Shown in pieces: positions 38,050-48,063 of a stretch of 64,000 nucleotides of DNA (position 1 is its first letter; every line of letters starts with the position of its first letter). Below the pieces are notes generated by a model. That model made no database searches. It worked only from the letters and a program-made list of their open reading frames with translations, and had not been told where the DNA came from. The translations under genes and the position numbers were made by a program. Origin of the DNA: VXPQ01 sp965232485 (lineage in GTDB: Bacteria; Bacteroidota; Rhodothermia; Rhodothermales; VXPQ01); contig OZ246975.1 in assembly GCA_965232485.1 (NCBI GenBank), forward strand, positions 186,001 to 250,000, read 5' to 3'.

Positions 38050-38253
38050 GGTGTTTTTTCGCCGGGTTCTCGTGCAAAGCATCGTCGGTTTTCCTACGAG
38101 CCGCGATTTTACGATCCCAAAAAGGATCAGGATTTGCGCCATCGCATGCGCATAAAGAGCCTTTCGCGGCGCAAACGGCGAAATCCGGCGGGAATCATCC
38201 TGTTTGTTATTTTGCTGGCGATGGCCTTGTTCACGTATCTTCAGTTGGGTTGA
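38047..38253 (+). CDS. Small single-pass membrane protein (68 aa)
   Basis: The product is MGVFSPGSRAKHRRFSYEPR, then FYDPKKDQDLRHRMRIKS, a basic patch (RRKRRNPAG) and one hydrophobic helix (IILFVILLAMALFTYLQ). The EPRFYDPKKD segment resembles a motif I recall from small Bacteroidota proteins of unknown function (xPRYYDPEKE). The start codon at 38047 lies inside a truncated dispersed repeat. It precedes mutL by 64 bp on the same strand. Confidence 0.7.
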   Translation: MGVFSPGSRAKHRRFSYEPRFYDPKKDQDLRHRMRIKSLSRRKRRNPAGIILFVILLAMALFTYLQLG

Positions 38254-38317
38254 TCCCGTTCCTGCCCTTTGCTTTGCACATGCCGTTTCTTGTGGTCGTA
38301 TGGCGCATGACGTAGCC

Positions 38318-40171
38318 ATGGATATGGAAGGACGCATCCGGGTCATGCCGGAGGCGCTCGCCAATAAAATCGCTGCGGGCGAGGTGGTGCAACGCCCCGC
38401 CTCGGCGGCGAAGGAATTGCTGGAAAACGCCGTGGACGCCGGGGCCGGGGCCATTACGCTGATTCTGAAAAAAGCGGGCGCGGAATTGATCCAGATCGTG
38501 GACGACGGGTGCGGCATGAGCCCGGAAGACGCCGCCGCCTGTTTTCAACGGCACGCCACGAGCAAACTTTTTTCCGCGGAGGACCTGAATTGCATTCGCA
38601 CCCTTGGTTTCCGGGGCGAAGCCCTTGCCTCGATCGCGGCGGTGGCGCAGGTTGAGTTGCGCACCAAACGGGCCTCGGACGCGGCGGGATGCTGCATTCG
38701 CAACGAGGGCGGACGCATTTCTTCTCCTGAGCCGCGCGCCATGTCGGACGGCACGTCCATTGCGGTGCGCAATCTGTTTTACAATGTGCCCGCCCGCCGG
38801 AATTTTCTCAAAACCCCGGCCACCGAACTCCGGCATATCGTGGAGACGTTTCAGGCGCTTGCGCTGTCGCGTCCCGATATGGCCTTCACGCTGATTCACG
38901 ACGATGCGGAAATGCATCGGTTGCCCGCCGAGTCCGGCTCGCCCGCCGAGGCGCTTCGCGCCCGCATTGGCGCCCTGTTCGGCGACAAGTACCCCGATAT
39001 GCTTATTCCCGTGGAGGAGCAGTCGAGTTATCTGGGCGCGCATGGGTTTGTGGGCATGCCCGAATTGCACCGGAAACATCGCAGCGAGCAGTTTTTGTTC
39101 GTCAATGGACGGATTGTCAAGAGTCGTTCGCTGGGACATGCGATACGATCGGCGTACGAAGGGCTTCTCCCCGAGGGAGCGTGGCCGTTTTTTTGCGTTT
39201 TCCTGTCGGTGGACCCGTCTCGCGTCGACGTCAATGTGCATCCGGCCAAGGCCGAGGTGCGGTTCGACGACGAACGGGGCGTGTACGGATTTATGCATGC
39301 GGTTGCGCGGAAGGGGCTTGGCGCCATGCTGTTTACGCCGTCGCTTGATGATTCCCCCGCCCCCTCCGCCGCTGCGGCCCCAGACCCTTCGGAACCCTGG
39401 ACGTTGCGGTCGCCCGGAACGGAATTCGTGGTTCCCGGATTGCCTCGCTCGTCGGATGCTTCCGGAGCGTCCCCGACGTATCCGGCCGGGGTATCCGATC
39501 AGTGGGCGACGTATCGCCCGAAAGATCCGGATGCGGGCGAACAATCCGAAGCGCTGTATCGCGGCGCGGCGTCCTTGCCGATTCCCGATACGGCTTCCGG
39601 GGATGCGGATATGCTGCTTTGGCAACTGCACGGCCGCTACATTCTTACGCAGATCAAGTCGGGCCTGATGATTATAGACCAGCATGCCGCGCACGAACGC
39701 ATCCTGTACGAGCAGGCGCTGGGCCGTCTTCGAGAGGGGCAGGGGTTGGCCCAGCAATTGCTGTTTGCTCACGCCGTCGCGTTTCCTCCCGCCGACTTTG
39801 CATTGCTCAAGGAACTGCTGCCGGACCTGAGCGCGCTTGGATTCGATATTGATCTGTCCGAGGACCGGACCGTGGTGGTTCGGGGCGTACCCTCGGAAAT
39901 ACATTCCGGGGATCAGGAGGTTTTGCTGGAAGATATTCTGGATCGGTATCGCCGCCATCCGGAGGAAGTTGGGGCGAGCCGGGCGGATCGCCTGGCGAAG
40001 AGCCTGGCGCAGCGCGGGGCCATCCGGCCAGGCGCCATCCTTGCTCCTGCGGAAATGCGCTCGATAATCGACCAGCTCTTCGCCTGCGAAACGCCCTATG
40101 CGTGTCCGAGGGGTCGGGCCACGGTCATTCGACTGCCTATGGAGGAGTTGCAGAAGCGCTTCGGGCATTGA
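38318..40171 (+). CDS. mutL: DNA mismatch repair protein MutL
   Basis: From the ATG at 38318 (another at 38300) the protein has 617 residues. The N-terminal GHKL ATPase has IRVMPEALANKIAAGEVVQR, VDDGCGM and TLGFRGEALASIA, then GTSIAVRNLFYNVPARRNFL. The C-terminal dimer domain has DQHAAHERILYE, the metal-binding motif of endonuclease-type MutL, and CPRGR. The usual ACHGAIR reads AQRGAIR, so one metal ligand of the nicking site differs. MutL links MutS to strand removal. tilS follows by 11 bp. Confidence 0.95.
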   Translation: MDMEGRIRVMPEALANKIAAGEVVQRPASAAKELLENAVDAGAGAITLILKKAGAELIQIVDDGCGMSPEDAAACFQRHATSKLFSAEDLNCIRTLGFRGEALASIAAVAQVELRTKRASDAAGCCIRNEGGRISSPEPRAMSDGTSIAVRNLFYNVPARRNFLKTPATELRHIVETFQALALSRPDMAFTLIHDDAEMHRLPAESGSPAEALRARIGALFGDKYPDMLIPVEEQSSYLGAHGFVGMPELHRKHRSEQFLFVNGRIVKSRSLGHAIRSAYEGLLPEGAWPFFCVFLSVDPSRVDVNVHPAKAEVRFDDERGVYGFMHAVARKGLGAMLFTPSLDDSPAPSAAAAPDPSEPWTLRSPGTEFVVPGLPRSSDASGASPTYPAGVSDQWATYRPKDPDAGEQSEALYRGAASLPIPDTASGDADMLLWQLHGRYILTQIKSGLMIIDQHAAHERILYEQALGRLREGQGLAQQLLFAHAVAFPPADFALLKELLPDLSALGFDIDLSEDRTVVVRGVPSEIHSGDQEVLLEDILDRYRRHPEEVGASRADRLAKSLAQRGAIRPGAILAPAEMRSIIDQLFACETPYACPRGRATVIRLPMEELQKRFGH

Positions 40172-40182
40172 CGGCGCGCGGC

Positions 40183-41568
40183 ATGGACTCCTTCGAGCGA
40201 CGCATTGATACGTTTCTCCGTCGGCATGCTTTGCTGGAAGCCGGCGAGCCTGCGCTGGTCGGCCTGAGCGGCGGGATGGATTCGATCGTCCTTGCCTCCG
40301 TGTTGATTGCGCTGGGGACGCCCGTGCGCGCCGTGCATGTCAACTACCGGCTGCGCGGGGAGGCGTCGGATGCGGACGAAGCCTTCGCGCGGGCCTGGTG
40401 CGCGGAACGGGACATTGACCTGCTCGTGCATGTCTTTGAGGGAGCATGGCCGTCCGAAGCGTCCGTGCAGCAGGCTGCCCGCGATATCCGGTATGCCGTC
40501 TTCGAAGAGGCGGCGCGGGCCATGTCCTGCAACAAGGTGGCGGTTGGCCATCACCGCGACGATCAGGCGGAGACTGTGCTGCTGAACCTGTTTCGGGGTT
40601 CGGGGCTCGAAGGATTGGCGGGGATGCCTGCGCGGCGGAAGATTTCTCCCGGATCCTCTGTGGAGGTGGTGCGTCCCCTCCTGGCCGAGCGGCGGCGCGA
40701 TATTGCGGCGTATGCGCGCGTTAGGGGCCTTGCGTGGCGGGAGGATGCATCGAATACCCTCTCCAGATACCGGCGCGGCGCATTGCGGGAGCGCATTATG
40801 CCCCTTGTCGAACAGCATTTCGGGGACGCCGTCGCGGAAAACATCGCCCGGTCCGGGACGCTCGTCCGGGACTATGTGGACGAGGTTTTGCGCGACGCCT
40901 TTGAGGCGGCTTTCGAAACGGCGTTGACCGGGGACTGCGCCGTGGACGAAGCTGCTGCGCGCGCGTTGCCGCCTGTTTTGCGCCGACGCGTTTTCATCGA
41001 AGCGCTGCACCGGTGGGCGCCCGGGTTCGAGGCGGACGCCCGCGCCGCCGATCGCCTGGAAGGGCTTATGGCCATGCAGCCGGGCAAGCGGCTCGTATTC
41101 GGCGATACGGTTGCGTGGCGGGAGCGAGGCCGCGTTGTGTTTGCGCCTGCGGAATCCGGGTCCGGGGAGGCGGGCGCCTCCGCTGCGTCACGTTGTCTCG
41201 CCGGGGAAGGGATTCTTGAGATTTCCGGGGGTTATCTTCATGCCGAGCGGCTTGAAGCGCCTCCCGACGATCTTTCCGCGGGGGCGCCTGACGAGGCGTA
41301 TCTGGATGCGCGCGCGGCGCGGTTTCCTCTGCGTGTCCGTCCGTGGGTTGCAGGGGACCGGTTCGCGCCGCTCGGCATGTCGCAGGGGAAGAAGGTCAGC
41401 GATTTCCTGACGGACGAGCGCGTGCCGCCGCATCGGAAACGCGGGATTCAGGTGGTGGAGTCCGGCGGGCGGATCGTATGGGTGCTTCCGCTGCGGATTT
41501 CAGAGCAGGCGCGCGTTAGGGAAGATTCTTCGGAGGTGGTCCGGTTGCGATTTACGAAAAAACAATAA
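40183..41568 (+). CDS. tilS: tRNA(Ile)-lysidine synthase
   Basis: From the ATG at 40183 the protein has 461 residues. The PP-loop ATP site is LVGLSGGMDSIVLASVL. The TilS catalytic region VAVGHHRDDQAETVLLNLFR is present, with RPLLAERR after it, and the C-terminal domain ends in the region KKVSDFLTDERVPPHRK. It changes cytidine 34 of tRNA-Ile(CAU) to lysidine, so that AUA rather than AUG is read. Its usual neighbour hpt follows by 48 bp. Confidence 0.96.
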   Translation: MDSFERRIDTFLRRHALLEAGEPALVGLSGGMDSIVLASVLIALGTPVRAVHVNYRLRGEASDADEAFARAWCAERDIDLLVHVFEGAWPSEASVQQAARDIRYAVFEEAARAMSCNKVAVGHHRDDQAETVLLNLFRGSGLEGLAGMPARRKISPGSSVEVVRPLLAERRRDIAAYARVRGLAWREDASNTLSRYRRGALRERIMPLVEQHFGDAVAENIARSGTLVRDYVDEVLRDAFEAAFETALTGDCAVDEAAARALPPVLRRRVFIEALHRWAPGFEADARAADRLEGLMAMQPGKRLVFGDTVAWRERGRVVFAPAESGSGEAGASAASRCLAGEGILEISGGYLHAERLEAPPDDLSAGAPDEAYLDARAARFPLRVRPWVAGDRFAPLGMSQGKKVSDFLTDERVPPHRKRGIQVVESGGRIVWVLPLRISEQARVREDSSEVVRLRFTKKQ

Positions 41569-41616
41569 ATATGCTTGTTCGTAAAGGATGCAAACCTTCT
41601 TTTCCCGCGCTTTCCC

Positions 41617-42213
41617 ATGCCCGATCTATCCGATGCTTCTGCTGCGCCCCATGTCGCCGGAACCGTCAATGCTTCCGTGCAGCGCCGGGGCGAGCGCTTC
41701 GAATTATACATTGACCGCGAAACGATCCGGCGCCGGGTCGCTGAAATAGGAGCGGAGATTTCTATACGCTACGCCGGGAAGAATCCGGTGTTCGTCGGGG
41801 TGCTGCAAGGCGCCTGCATGTTTCTCGCCGATTTGCTGCGCGCGCTTGCGATAGATTGCGAAGTGGATTTTTGCAGGCTTTCGTCGTACGGGCGCGGAAA
41901 GACGTCCAGCGGTCGGGTCGTCGAGCAGGAGGGCGTGGGCCGCATGGACCTGGCCGGGCGCCATGTCATTGTGGTGGAAGACATTGTGGATACCGGATTT
42001 ACCATGGCGTATCTCATGGAGCGCATCAAGGAGCAGAGGCCGGCTTCCCTTCGTATCGCTACGCTCCTGCACAAGCCCGAAGCGGCCCGCGCGCATGTGG
42101 GTCTCGATTACGTAGGGTTCGAGGCGCCCAACCGCTTTCTGATCGGCTACGGGATGGATTACCGGCAAGCCGGTCGGCGCCTGCCGGATATTTATGTGCT
42201 GGCGGAGGGGTAG
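41617..42213 (+). CDS. hpt: Hypoxanthine phosphoribosyltransferase
   Basis: From the ATG at 41617 the protein has 198 residues. The phosphoribosyltransferase fold is shown by NPVFVGVLQGACMFLADLLR, the PRPP loop VIVVEDIVDTGFTMAYL and the C-terminal GFEAPNRFLIGYGMDYRQ. It salvages hypoxanthine and guanine to nucleotides. The tilS-hpt order is common across bacteria. Confidence 0.96.
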   Translation: MPDLSDASAAPHVAGTVNASVQRRGERFELYIDRETIRRRVAEIGAEISIRYAGKNPVFVGVLQGACMFLADLLRALAIDCEVDFCRLSSYGRGKTSSGRVVEQEGVGRMDLAGRHVIVVEDIVDTGFTMAYLMERIKEQRPASLRIATLLHKPEAARAHVGLDYVGFEAPNRFLIGYGMDYRQAGRRLPDIYVLAEG

Positions 42214-42289
42214 GGGGCTAAGCTCCCTGCGGCAATTCCGGCGCTTTGCCGCCGCCCCGTTCCCGGTTATTGATGGCCATACGTCATTT

Positions 42290-42328
42290 TTGCAATGGTC
42301 ATATTTGTTTCGTAATATTAAGTATAAT
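42290..42328 (+). promoter_or_regulatory. Possible promoter of the Ig-repeat gene
   Basis: In an AT-rich patch, TTGCAA (42290) and TAATAT (42313) are 17 bases apart. A second -10-like TATAAT lies at 42323. The spacing is right for a housekeeping promoter, but both boxes are weak and Bacteroidota use other -10/-35 types. Confidence 0.3.
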
Positions 42329-42421
42329 GGGGGCTTCTTGCCTGTCTCATGAAAAACATGACTCCCCACAAAAAAAGAGGTTTGCCGCAGGGCGCGCGAT
42401 GTGTCTGGCCGGGCTTGCGCG

Positions 42422-45400
42422 ATGCGTAAGATTTCAGGGCGTGACGTACGGGTTCGGCGCATTTTCGGCAGGCTGGCGGGGGTTTTGCATTCGGTTCTTG
42501 CAGACAGGCGCCGCGCGATATTCCAACGCCTCGCGCGCGCGGTTGTCGTTGGCTCTCTGGCATGCGTTTCTGCGGCGCAGGGTCAGGTCATTGAGGAAGG
42601 TGGATTTCCGGTGAAGGGCGGGGGCGTTTTCGGGGAATCTTTCGCGTTGTCCTGTCCATCCCGCCTTGTTGTCGAGCCGGGTTCGTCTATCGTATTTTCG
42701 TGTTCTGCGACAGGCGTTCCGGAGGAAGGCGTTCGCTACGGCTGGGAATCGCTTTCGGGCGATGGTCTTCATTTGCTGAGCGGCGCGGACGAAAGGGCGC
42801 CGCTGTTCACGGCTCCTTCCGCAGAACAGTACGCGGAATACCGGTATCGTTTGACGGCGATGGCCGCGGGCGCGCGCCAAACCGCCTCGGTAGCGGTCTC
42901 GGTGGAGGGCGTTTCGGGGGAATCGGTCAGGCCGCATGGCCTGCAGGAAGCGTGCGATCCCTTTACGATTCCTGACGAACTCGGGGAGGGCTGCTTAGCG
43001 GGCAAGGCGCCGGATCCGTTCGGATTCGGTCCGGGAGCGGAAGGGGAATTTCTTTTTCCGGAAGCGCCCGGCCTGACTGATCAGTCTTCCGGTCTTGTTC
43101 GCGCCGCCGAATTCGATAGACAGGCGCCCCCTCGTCTGGCGTGTCCCGCAGCGGTGTTTCTGGAGGAGCTGGAGACGGGCGCGATCGAGTGCCATGCATG
43201 GGATGCTTCGGGGGAGGAGTATCTGGAGTATTCGTGGGAGCCTGTGGGGGGTACGACGCGGGACTACCTGGACAATCCAAGGCTGCTTCCTGAGAACAGC
43301 CCGGCTCCTTCGGTGATTGCTCCGGAGGTTCCGGCGCACCATACGCTGGAGTCGTTCGGTTCGCGGGAGACGACGTTTCGTTACCGGTACCGATTGACAG
43401 CAACGTCCCGCGTTACGGGCCTTTCGTCGTCGTCTGAGGTGGAAGTGTTCGTATCGAGCAATCGTCCGAGCATGTATTGTCCGCCGGAGGTCGTGGTGGA
43501 AGAAGGCGAAACCGTTGCGCTCGATTGCGAGGGGGCGGATCCGTTGTCGTCGCGCATGGACTACGACGAGGAGCGGGCGTCGATATTGTGGGAATGGGAG
43601 GGCCTGTGGGGCACGAGCATGGCTCCCCTTGCCGCGACGCGCCTGTCGTCGCCTTTGTTTACGGCGCCGCCCGGCAGCGCGGGCGCAGAATACCATTACA
43701 TAGCAAGCATGACATTTTCTGCCTCCGGAGAGCAGCGCATGGCGCGCCGCAGGGTGACGGTGACGGTCGTTGGAGATCCGGAAGGCGCGCAAGTTGCAGA
43801 GAACGCTTTGGCGCCGGCGCCCGACGCGGATGCGGCGCCTGAGGCTGCTATAACGGTGGAGTGTCCGGGCGATCCCTACACAGTGGCGGATACGGGAGAT
43901 ACAATCGTACTGGCCTGCTCGGCGGACGGCGATCCGGGCGGCTCCCTCTACCGGTACGAATGGACGGCGAATGAGGAGCATAGAGACGACGTAAATGCCT
44001 TGGGCCACGGCGCCGACAGGAATAGAAGGGACCCCACCTTCACGGCCCCCCACCACGGGGTATTCTTATACCGACTCCACGTGATATCCAGTACGGATAC
44101 CGGGGATCTGCATAACGTGATGGTGACGGTGGGCAGCGGGATTCGACCGGTTCAGCCGCCGCCGTCGTCTATCAGCGTCGCTTGTGCGTCTGTCAGTCCG
44201 GTCTACGAGGGATCGGCGGACTTCAGGCTGAATTGCCGGGCGTCGGGCGGCTCCGGTCACGCATACGTCTGGACGCCTCGGGGGAATACGGCGAGTACGG
44301 CGCGCCTGAGCGCGACGAACATATCGTCTCCGATCTTCTACGTACCCGGTAATGTGGAGCGCGACGAGACCTACGAGTACTCGCTTACCGTGTCGTCTGA
44401 GGGGCGGTCTGCTTCAACGTTCGTGACGGTGCAGGTGCTGAACAAGGTTGCATTGAGTCTGGTTTGTTCGGCCCCCGGCGAGGTCTACGAGGGATCTGAG
44501 GACTTTCCGCTGGACTGCGCGGCTTCGGGCGGCTCCGGCTACGCATACGCCTGGACGCCTCGCGGCGCGACGCAGAACACCGATCTTCTGAGCGCGACGG
44601 ACATAGCGTCTCCGATCTTCTACGTGCCGGATGAGGTAGCGCGCGACGAGACCTACGAGTACGCGCTTATCGTCTCGGCCGCCCGCGCGGAGTCTGCTTC
44701 GGCGTTCGTGACGGTGACGGTGCTGAACAAGGTTGCATTGAGCCTGATTTGTTCGGCCCCCGGCGAGGTCTACGAGGGGTCTGAGGACTTTGAACTGGGT
44801 TGTTCGGCTTTGGGCGCGCCGGGCGATAATCCCGACTACGCGTATGTCTGGACGGCTCGGGGGAATACGGCGAATACGTCGCGCCTGAGCGCGACGAACA
44901 TCCCCAATCCCGTTTTTGACGTGCCTTCTTCGGTTTCGGGCGACGAGGTCTACGAGTACGCGCTTACCGTATCGGCCGCGAATGCGGACGACGCGACGGC
45001 GGAGGTGGCGGTGACGGTGCTGAACAAGGCTACATTGAGCCTGGCTTGTTCGGATCCCGGCGAGGTCTATGAGGGGTCTGAGGACATTGAACTGGGTTGT
45101 TCGGCTTTGGGCGCGCCAGGCGATAATCCCGACTACGCGTATGTCTGGACGGGGCGCGGCGCGACGCAGAACACCGATCTGCTGAGTGCGCCGGACATAG
45201 CGTCTCCGATCTTCTACGTGCCGGATAATGTGGAGCGCGACGAGGTCTACGAGTACGCGATTACCGTATCGGCCGCGCATGCGGACGACGCGACGGCGGG
45301 CGTGACGGCGACGGTGCTGAACAAGCGGCCGTTACGCGTTGTTTGCGCGACCCCGAACCCGGTTGCATACGAGGGCTCGGAGGACATTGAACTGGGTTGT

Positions 45401-47827
45401 TCGGCTTCGGACGCTCCGGGGGATAGTCCCGCCTACGCGTATGCCTGGACGGGGCGCGGCGGTACGTCGGACGCGGCGCTGCTGAGCGCGACGGACATAG
45501 CGTCCCCCACCTTCTACGTGCCCGATAATGTGGAGCGCGACGAGACCTACGAATACGCGTTCACGGCGAGCGCCGCGAATGCGGAGGACGCGACGGCGGA
45601 GGTGACGGTGACGGTGCTGAACAAGCGGCCGTTAAGCGTTGTTTGCGCGACGCCGAACCCGGTTGCATACGAGGGTTCGGAGGACATTGAACTGGATTGC
45701 TCGGCTTCGGGCGCGCCGGGGGATAGCCCGGCCTACGCGTATGTATGGACGGGGCGCGGGGGTACGTCGGACACGGCGCTGCTGAGCGCGACGGACATAT
45801 CGTCCCCCACCTTCTACGTGCCGGATAATGTGGAGCGCGACGAGACCTACGAATACGCGTTCGCGGCGAGCGCCGCGAATGCGGAGGACGCGACGGCGGA
45901 GGTGACGGTGACGGTGCTGAACAAGCGGCCGTTAAGCGTTGTTTGCGCGACGCCGAACCCGGTTGCATACGAGGATTCGGAGGACATTGAACTGGGTTGT
46001 TCGGCTTCGGGCGCGCCGGGGGATAGCCCGGCCTACGCGTATGTATGGACGGGGCGCGGGGGTACGTCGGACACGGCGCTTCTGAGCGCGACGGACATAT
46101 CGTCTCCGATCTTCTACGTGCCCGATAATGTAGAGCGCGACGAGACCTACGAATACGCGTTCGCGGCGAGCGCCGCGAATGCGGAGGACGCGACGGCGGA
46201 GGTGACGGTGACGGTGCTGAACAAGCGGCCATTGCGCGTTGTTTGCGCGATTCCGAACCCGGTTGCATACGAGGGATCGGAGGACATTGAACTGGATTGC
46301 TCGGCTTCGGACGCTCCGGGGGATAGCCCGGCCTACGCGTATGCCTGGACGGCGCGCGGGGGTACGTCGGACGCGGCGCTGCTGAGCGCGACGGACATAT
46401 CGTCTCCGATCTTCTACGTGCCCGATAATGTGGAGCGCGACGAGGTCTACGAGTACGCGCTCACGGCGAGCGCCGCGAATGCGGAGGACGCGACGGCGGA
46501 GGTGGCGGTGACGGTGCTGAACAGGGCGTCTGGCGTGACGGTAAGCGTATCATCCTTGCGTTTCGGGGCGCAGTCGGCGGACGCCGAGGTGTCGCTTGAT
46601 CCGGTGACGGATCGTATATCGACCTACGTATCGGGACCGTACCATGGGGGGCGCATGACGCTTTCGGCGAACGGCAGCGAAGCGTTCGATGAATACGGGG
46701 AGATGGCGTTGTCCATCGAGCTGGTCTCGCCGGTGGCGCTCAAGCGCGCGGGCGCTGTCGAGGCGTCTTCGCTCGTTCTTGCGCCCAACTGGTCGTACGC
46801 TGCGTCGTGCGATCATCTTTTTTCGCAGACGATAGGCGGTTCATTCACGCAAGCGACGCTTTCGGAGTCGGACTGCCGCCTGCTTCGCTTCGGGGGCGAG
46901 TTGGACCTGTCCGGGGTCGCTCCGGGCCGCTATGCGGGGAACATAGACGTGATTCTTCGTACGGACACGGGCGAGGAGACGCACTCGGTGGAGGCGGAGG
47001 TAACCGTGCTGCCTGCTCGGCAGGTGATCGCGATAGGCCCTGGAGGCGTTCGTTTCAGCGCGTCGCGAGGAGTTCCCGCGGCCTTGACGCAGGAGCAGAG
47101 TCTGAGCGTCTACCCGGACATGGCGTTCATGACGCGGGAGGCGCCTTCGGGCGCGTTCGAGCTGTCGAATCCGTCGCTCGTACCGCTGGAGGTATCCGTG
47201 TCGGCTCGGTTCGGGTATGCGGAGGCGACGGAGGACGGCCGCGAGATCGTGGTGGAGGATAAGGCCGCCTCTCGTTTGGGGGATTTGTCGGAGATAGTGA
47301 ATATTTATCCTGCGACCTTGACGCTGACGCCTGGGGAGCGGAGCGTCGTGCGGTACGGCGTGCGGGAGGAATCGCTTTCGTCGCTGGAAGAGACGGGCTA
47401 CGCGGCCTTTTTCGACATTGTGTCTTCTCCTCGCCGGTATGCGCGGGCGGATCGTATGCCGGAGGAGGTTACGGGAGGCCGGACGGCCCGCGCGACGATG
47501 CGCGCGCCGGGCGTGTATTTACCGGATGAGGACGCTCCGCGACTGCGCGCTACGCTGTTGTCGCTATCGCTCGCCGGTCCATTGTCGGCGACGTTTCTGG
47601 TGGAGACGCTGGATCGTCCCTTTGCAGGCGAGGTGGTGGCATACGACGGGGAGGGTCGGGAATTAGGCCGCCGGGAGACACTGGCGTACACGCGCAGCCG
47701 GGTTCGTATCCCATTGGATCGCATGCCCGAGGAGGAGGTCGTGTTTTTGCGTTTTGAGCCGAGGGGATCGGGCCGGGCGCCGGAGCCTGTGTCCGTTCCG
47801 TGGAATGCGCCGCGGCGAGACCAGTGA
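42422..47827 (+). CDS. Giant secreted Ig-like repeat protein
   Basis: From the ATG at 42422 (a GTG at 42401 is possible) the protein has 1,801 residues and a long signal peptide (AVVVGSLACVSAAQGQ). It then has about 12 Ig/PKD-like beta-sandwich units, each with a pair of cysteines about 17-20 residues apart. The first four are diverged; the next eight (44168-46527) are similar, and the last four nearly identical. After residue 1,370 come regions that look like DUF4402 (SGVAPGRYAGNIDVIL) and like a pilus-chaperone sandwich (IVNIYPATLTLTPGERSVVR). I see no T9SS sorting end. It is probably a surface adhesin-type protein. Confidence 0.75.
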   Translation: MRKISGRDVRVRRIFGRLAGVLHSVLADRRRAIFQRLARAVVVGSLACVSAAQGQVIEEGGFPVKGGGVFGESFALSCPSRLVVEPGSSIVFSCSATGVPEEGVRYGWESLSGDGLHLLSGADERAPLFTAPSAEQYAEYRYRLTAMAAGARQTASVAVSVEGVSGESVRPHGLQEACDPFTIPDELGEGCLAGKAPDPFGFGPGAEGEFLFPEAPGLTDQSSGLVRAAEFDRQAPPRLACPAAVFLEELETGAIECHAWDASGEEYLEYSWEPVGGTTRDYLDNPRLLPENSPAPSVIAPEVPAHHTLESFGSRETTFRYRYRLTATSRVTGLSSSSEVEVFVSSNRPSMYCPPEVVVEEGETVALDCEGADPLSSRMDYDEERASILWEWEGLWGTSMAPLAATRLSSPLFTAPPGSAGAEYHYIASMTFSASGEQRMARRRVTVTVVGDPEGAQVAENALAPAPDADAAPEAAITVECPGDPYTVADTGDTIVLACSADGDPGGSLYRYEWTANEEHRDDVNALGHGADRNRRDPTFTAPHHGVFLYRLHVISSTDTGDLHNVMVTVGSGIRPVQPPPSSISVACASVSPVYEGSADFRLNCRASGGSGHAYVWTPRGNTASTARLSATNISSPIFYVPGNVERDETYEYSLTVSSEGRSASTFVTVQVLNKVALSLVCSAPGEVYEGSEDFPLDCAASGGSGYAYAWTPRGATQNTDLLSATDIASPIFYVPDEVARDETYEYALIVSAARAESASAFVTVTVLNKVALSLICSAPGEVYEGSEDFELGCSALGAPGDNPDYAYVWTARGNTANTSRLSATNIPNPVFDVPSSVSGDEVYEYALTVSAANADDATAEVAVTVLNKATLSLACSDPGEVYEGSEDIELGCSALGAPGDNPDYAYVWTGRGATQNTDLLSAPDIASPIFYVPDNVERDEVYEYAITVSAAHADDATAGVTATVLNKRPLRVVCATPNPVAYEGSEDIELGCSASDAPGDSPAYAYAWTGRGGTSDAALLSATDIASPTFYVPDNVERDETYEYAFTASAANAEDATAEVTVTVLNKRPLSVVCATPNPVAYEGSEDIELDCSASGAPGDSPAYAYVWTGRGGTSDTALLSATDISSPTFYVPDNVERDETYEYAFAASAANAEDATAEVTVTVLNKRPLSVVCATPNPVAYEDSEDIELGCSASGAPGDSPAYAYVWTGRGGTSDTALLSATDISSPIFYVPDNVERDETYEYAFAASAANAEDATAEVTVTVLNKRPLRVVCAIPNPVAYEGSEDIELDCSASDAPGDSPAYAYAWTARGGTSDAALLSATDISSPIFYVPDNVERDEVYEYALTASAANAEDATAEVAVTVLNRASGVTVSVSSLRFGAQSADAEVSLDPVTDRISTYVSGPYHGGRMTLSANGSEAFDEYGEMALSIELVSPVALKRAGAVEASSLVLAPNWSYAASCDHLFSQTIGGSFTQATLSESDCRLLRFGGELDLSGVAPGRYAGNIDVILRTDTGEETHSVEAEVTVLPARQVIAIGPGGVRFSASRGVPAALTQEQSLSVYPDMAFMTREAPSGAFELSNPSLVPLEVSVSARFGYAEATEDGREIVVEDKAASRLGDLSEIVNIYPATLTLTPGERSVVRYGVREESLSSLEETGYAAFFDIVSSPRRYARADRMPEEVTGGRTARATMRAPGVYLPDEDAPRLRATLLSLSLAGPLSATFLVETLDRPFAGEVVAYDGEGRELGRRETLAYTRSRVRIPLDRMPEEEVVFLRFEPRGSGRAPEPVSVPWNAPRRDQ
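44168..46527 (+). repeat. Eight tandem Ig-unit repeats, the last four exactly 300 bp apart
   Basis: Unit starts are near 44168, 44447, 44735, 45026, 45325, 45625, 45925 and 46225. Each unit ends in VTVLNK or a near match. The last four share long identical stretches at DNA level (for example ACGGTGCTGAACAAGCGGCC), indicating recent duplication or gene conversion. Confidence 0.9.
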
Positions 47828-47994
47828 GACATAGGCCCGCGGGCGATACAGGCCGCGCAACGACGTTCCGGGCGCTTGTCCGTAAACCATGAAGAAGGGC
47901 TCCATGCATGTAACCGGTTCGTAGCGCTGGACGAAGCGAAGCAGGAACAGGCATGCATCATGGGCTTGGCCCGGAGTGTGTCGCTTTTCCGGAC

Positions 47995-48037
47995 AGGTCA
48001 ATTATTAATTGATATAAAATCAATTTGAAATTGACCT
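47995..48037. repeat. AT-rich 43-bp hairpin at the edge of the defence island
   Basis: The outer arms AGGTCAATT and AATTGACCT are perfect inverses. An inner pair AATTGAT/ATCAATT surrounds ATAAA. It lies between the converging ends of the Ig gene and the DUF499 gene. It could be a two-way terminator or a relic of integration. Confidence 0.6.
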
Positions 48038-48063
48038 GGAAATGTTGTGCGAGGACAGGGGCG

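Noticed and set aside
45325..46527. CRISPR-like regular repeats
   Set aside because: The 300-bp units are coding, in frame, and have no short repeat/spacer pattern.
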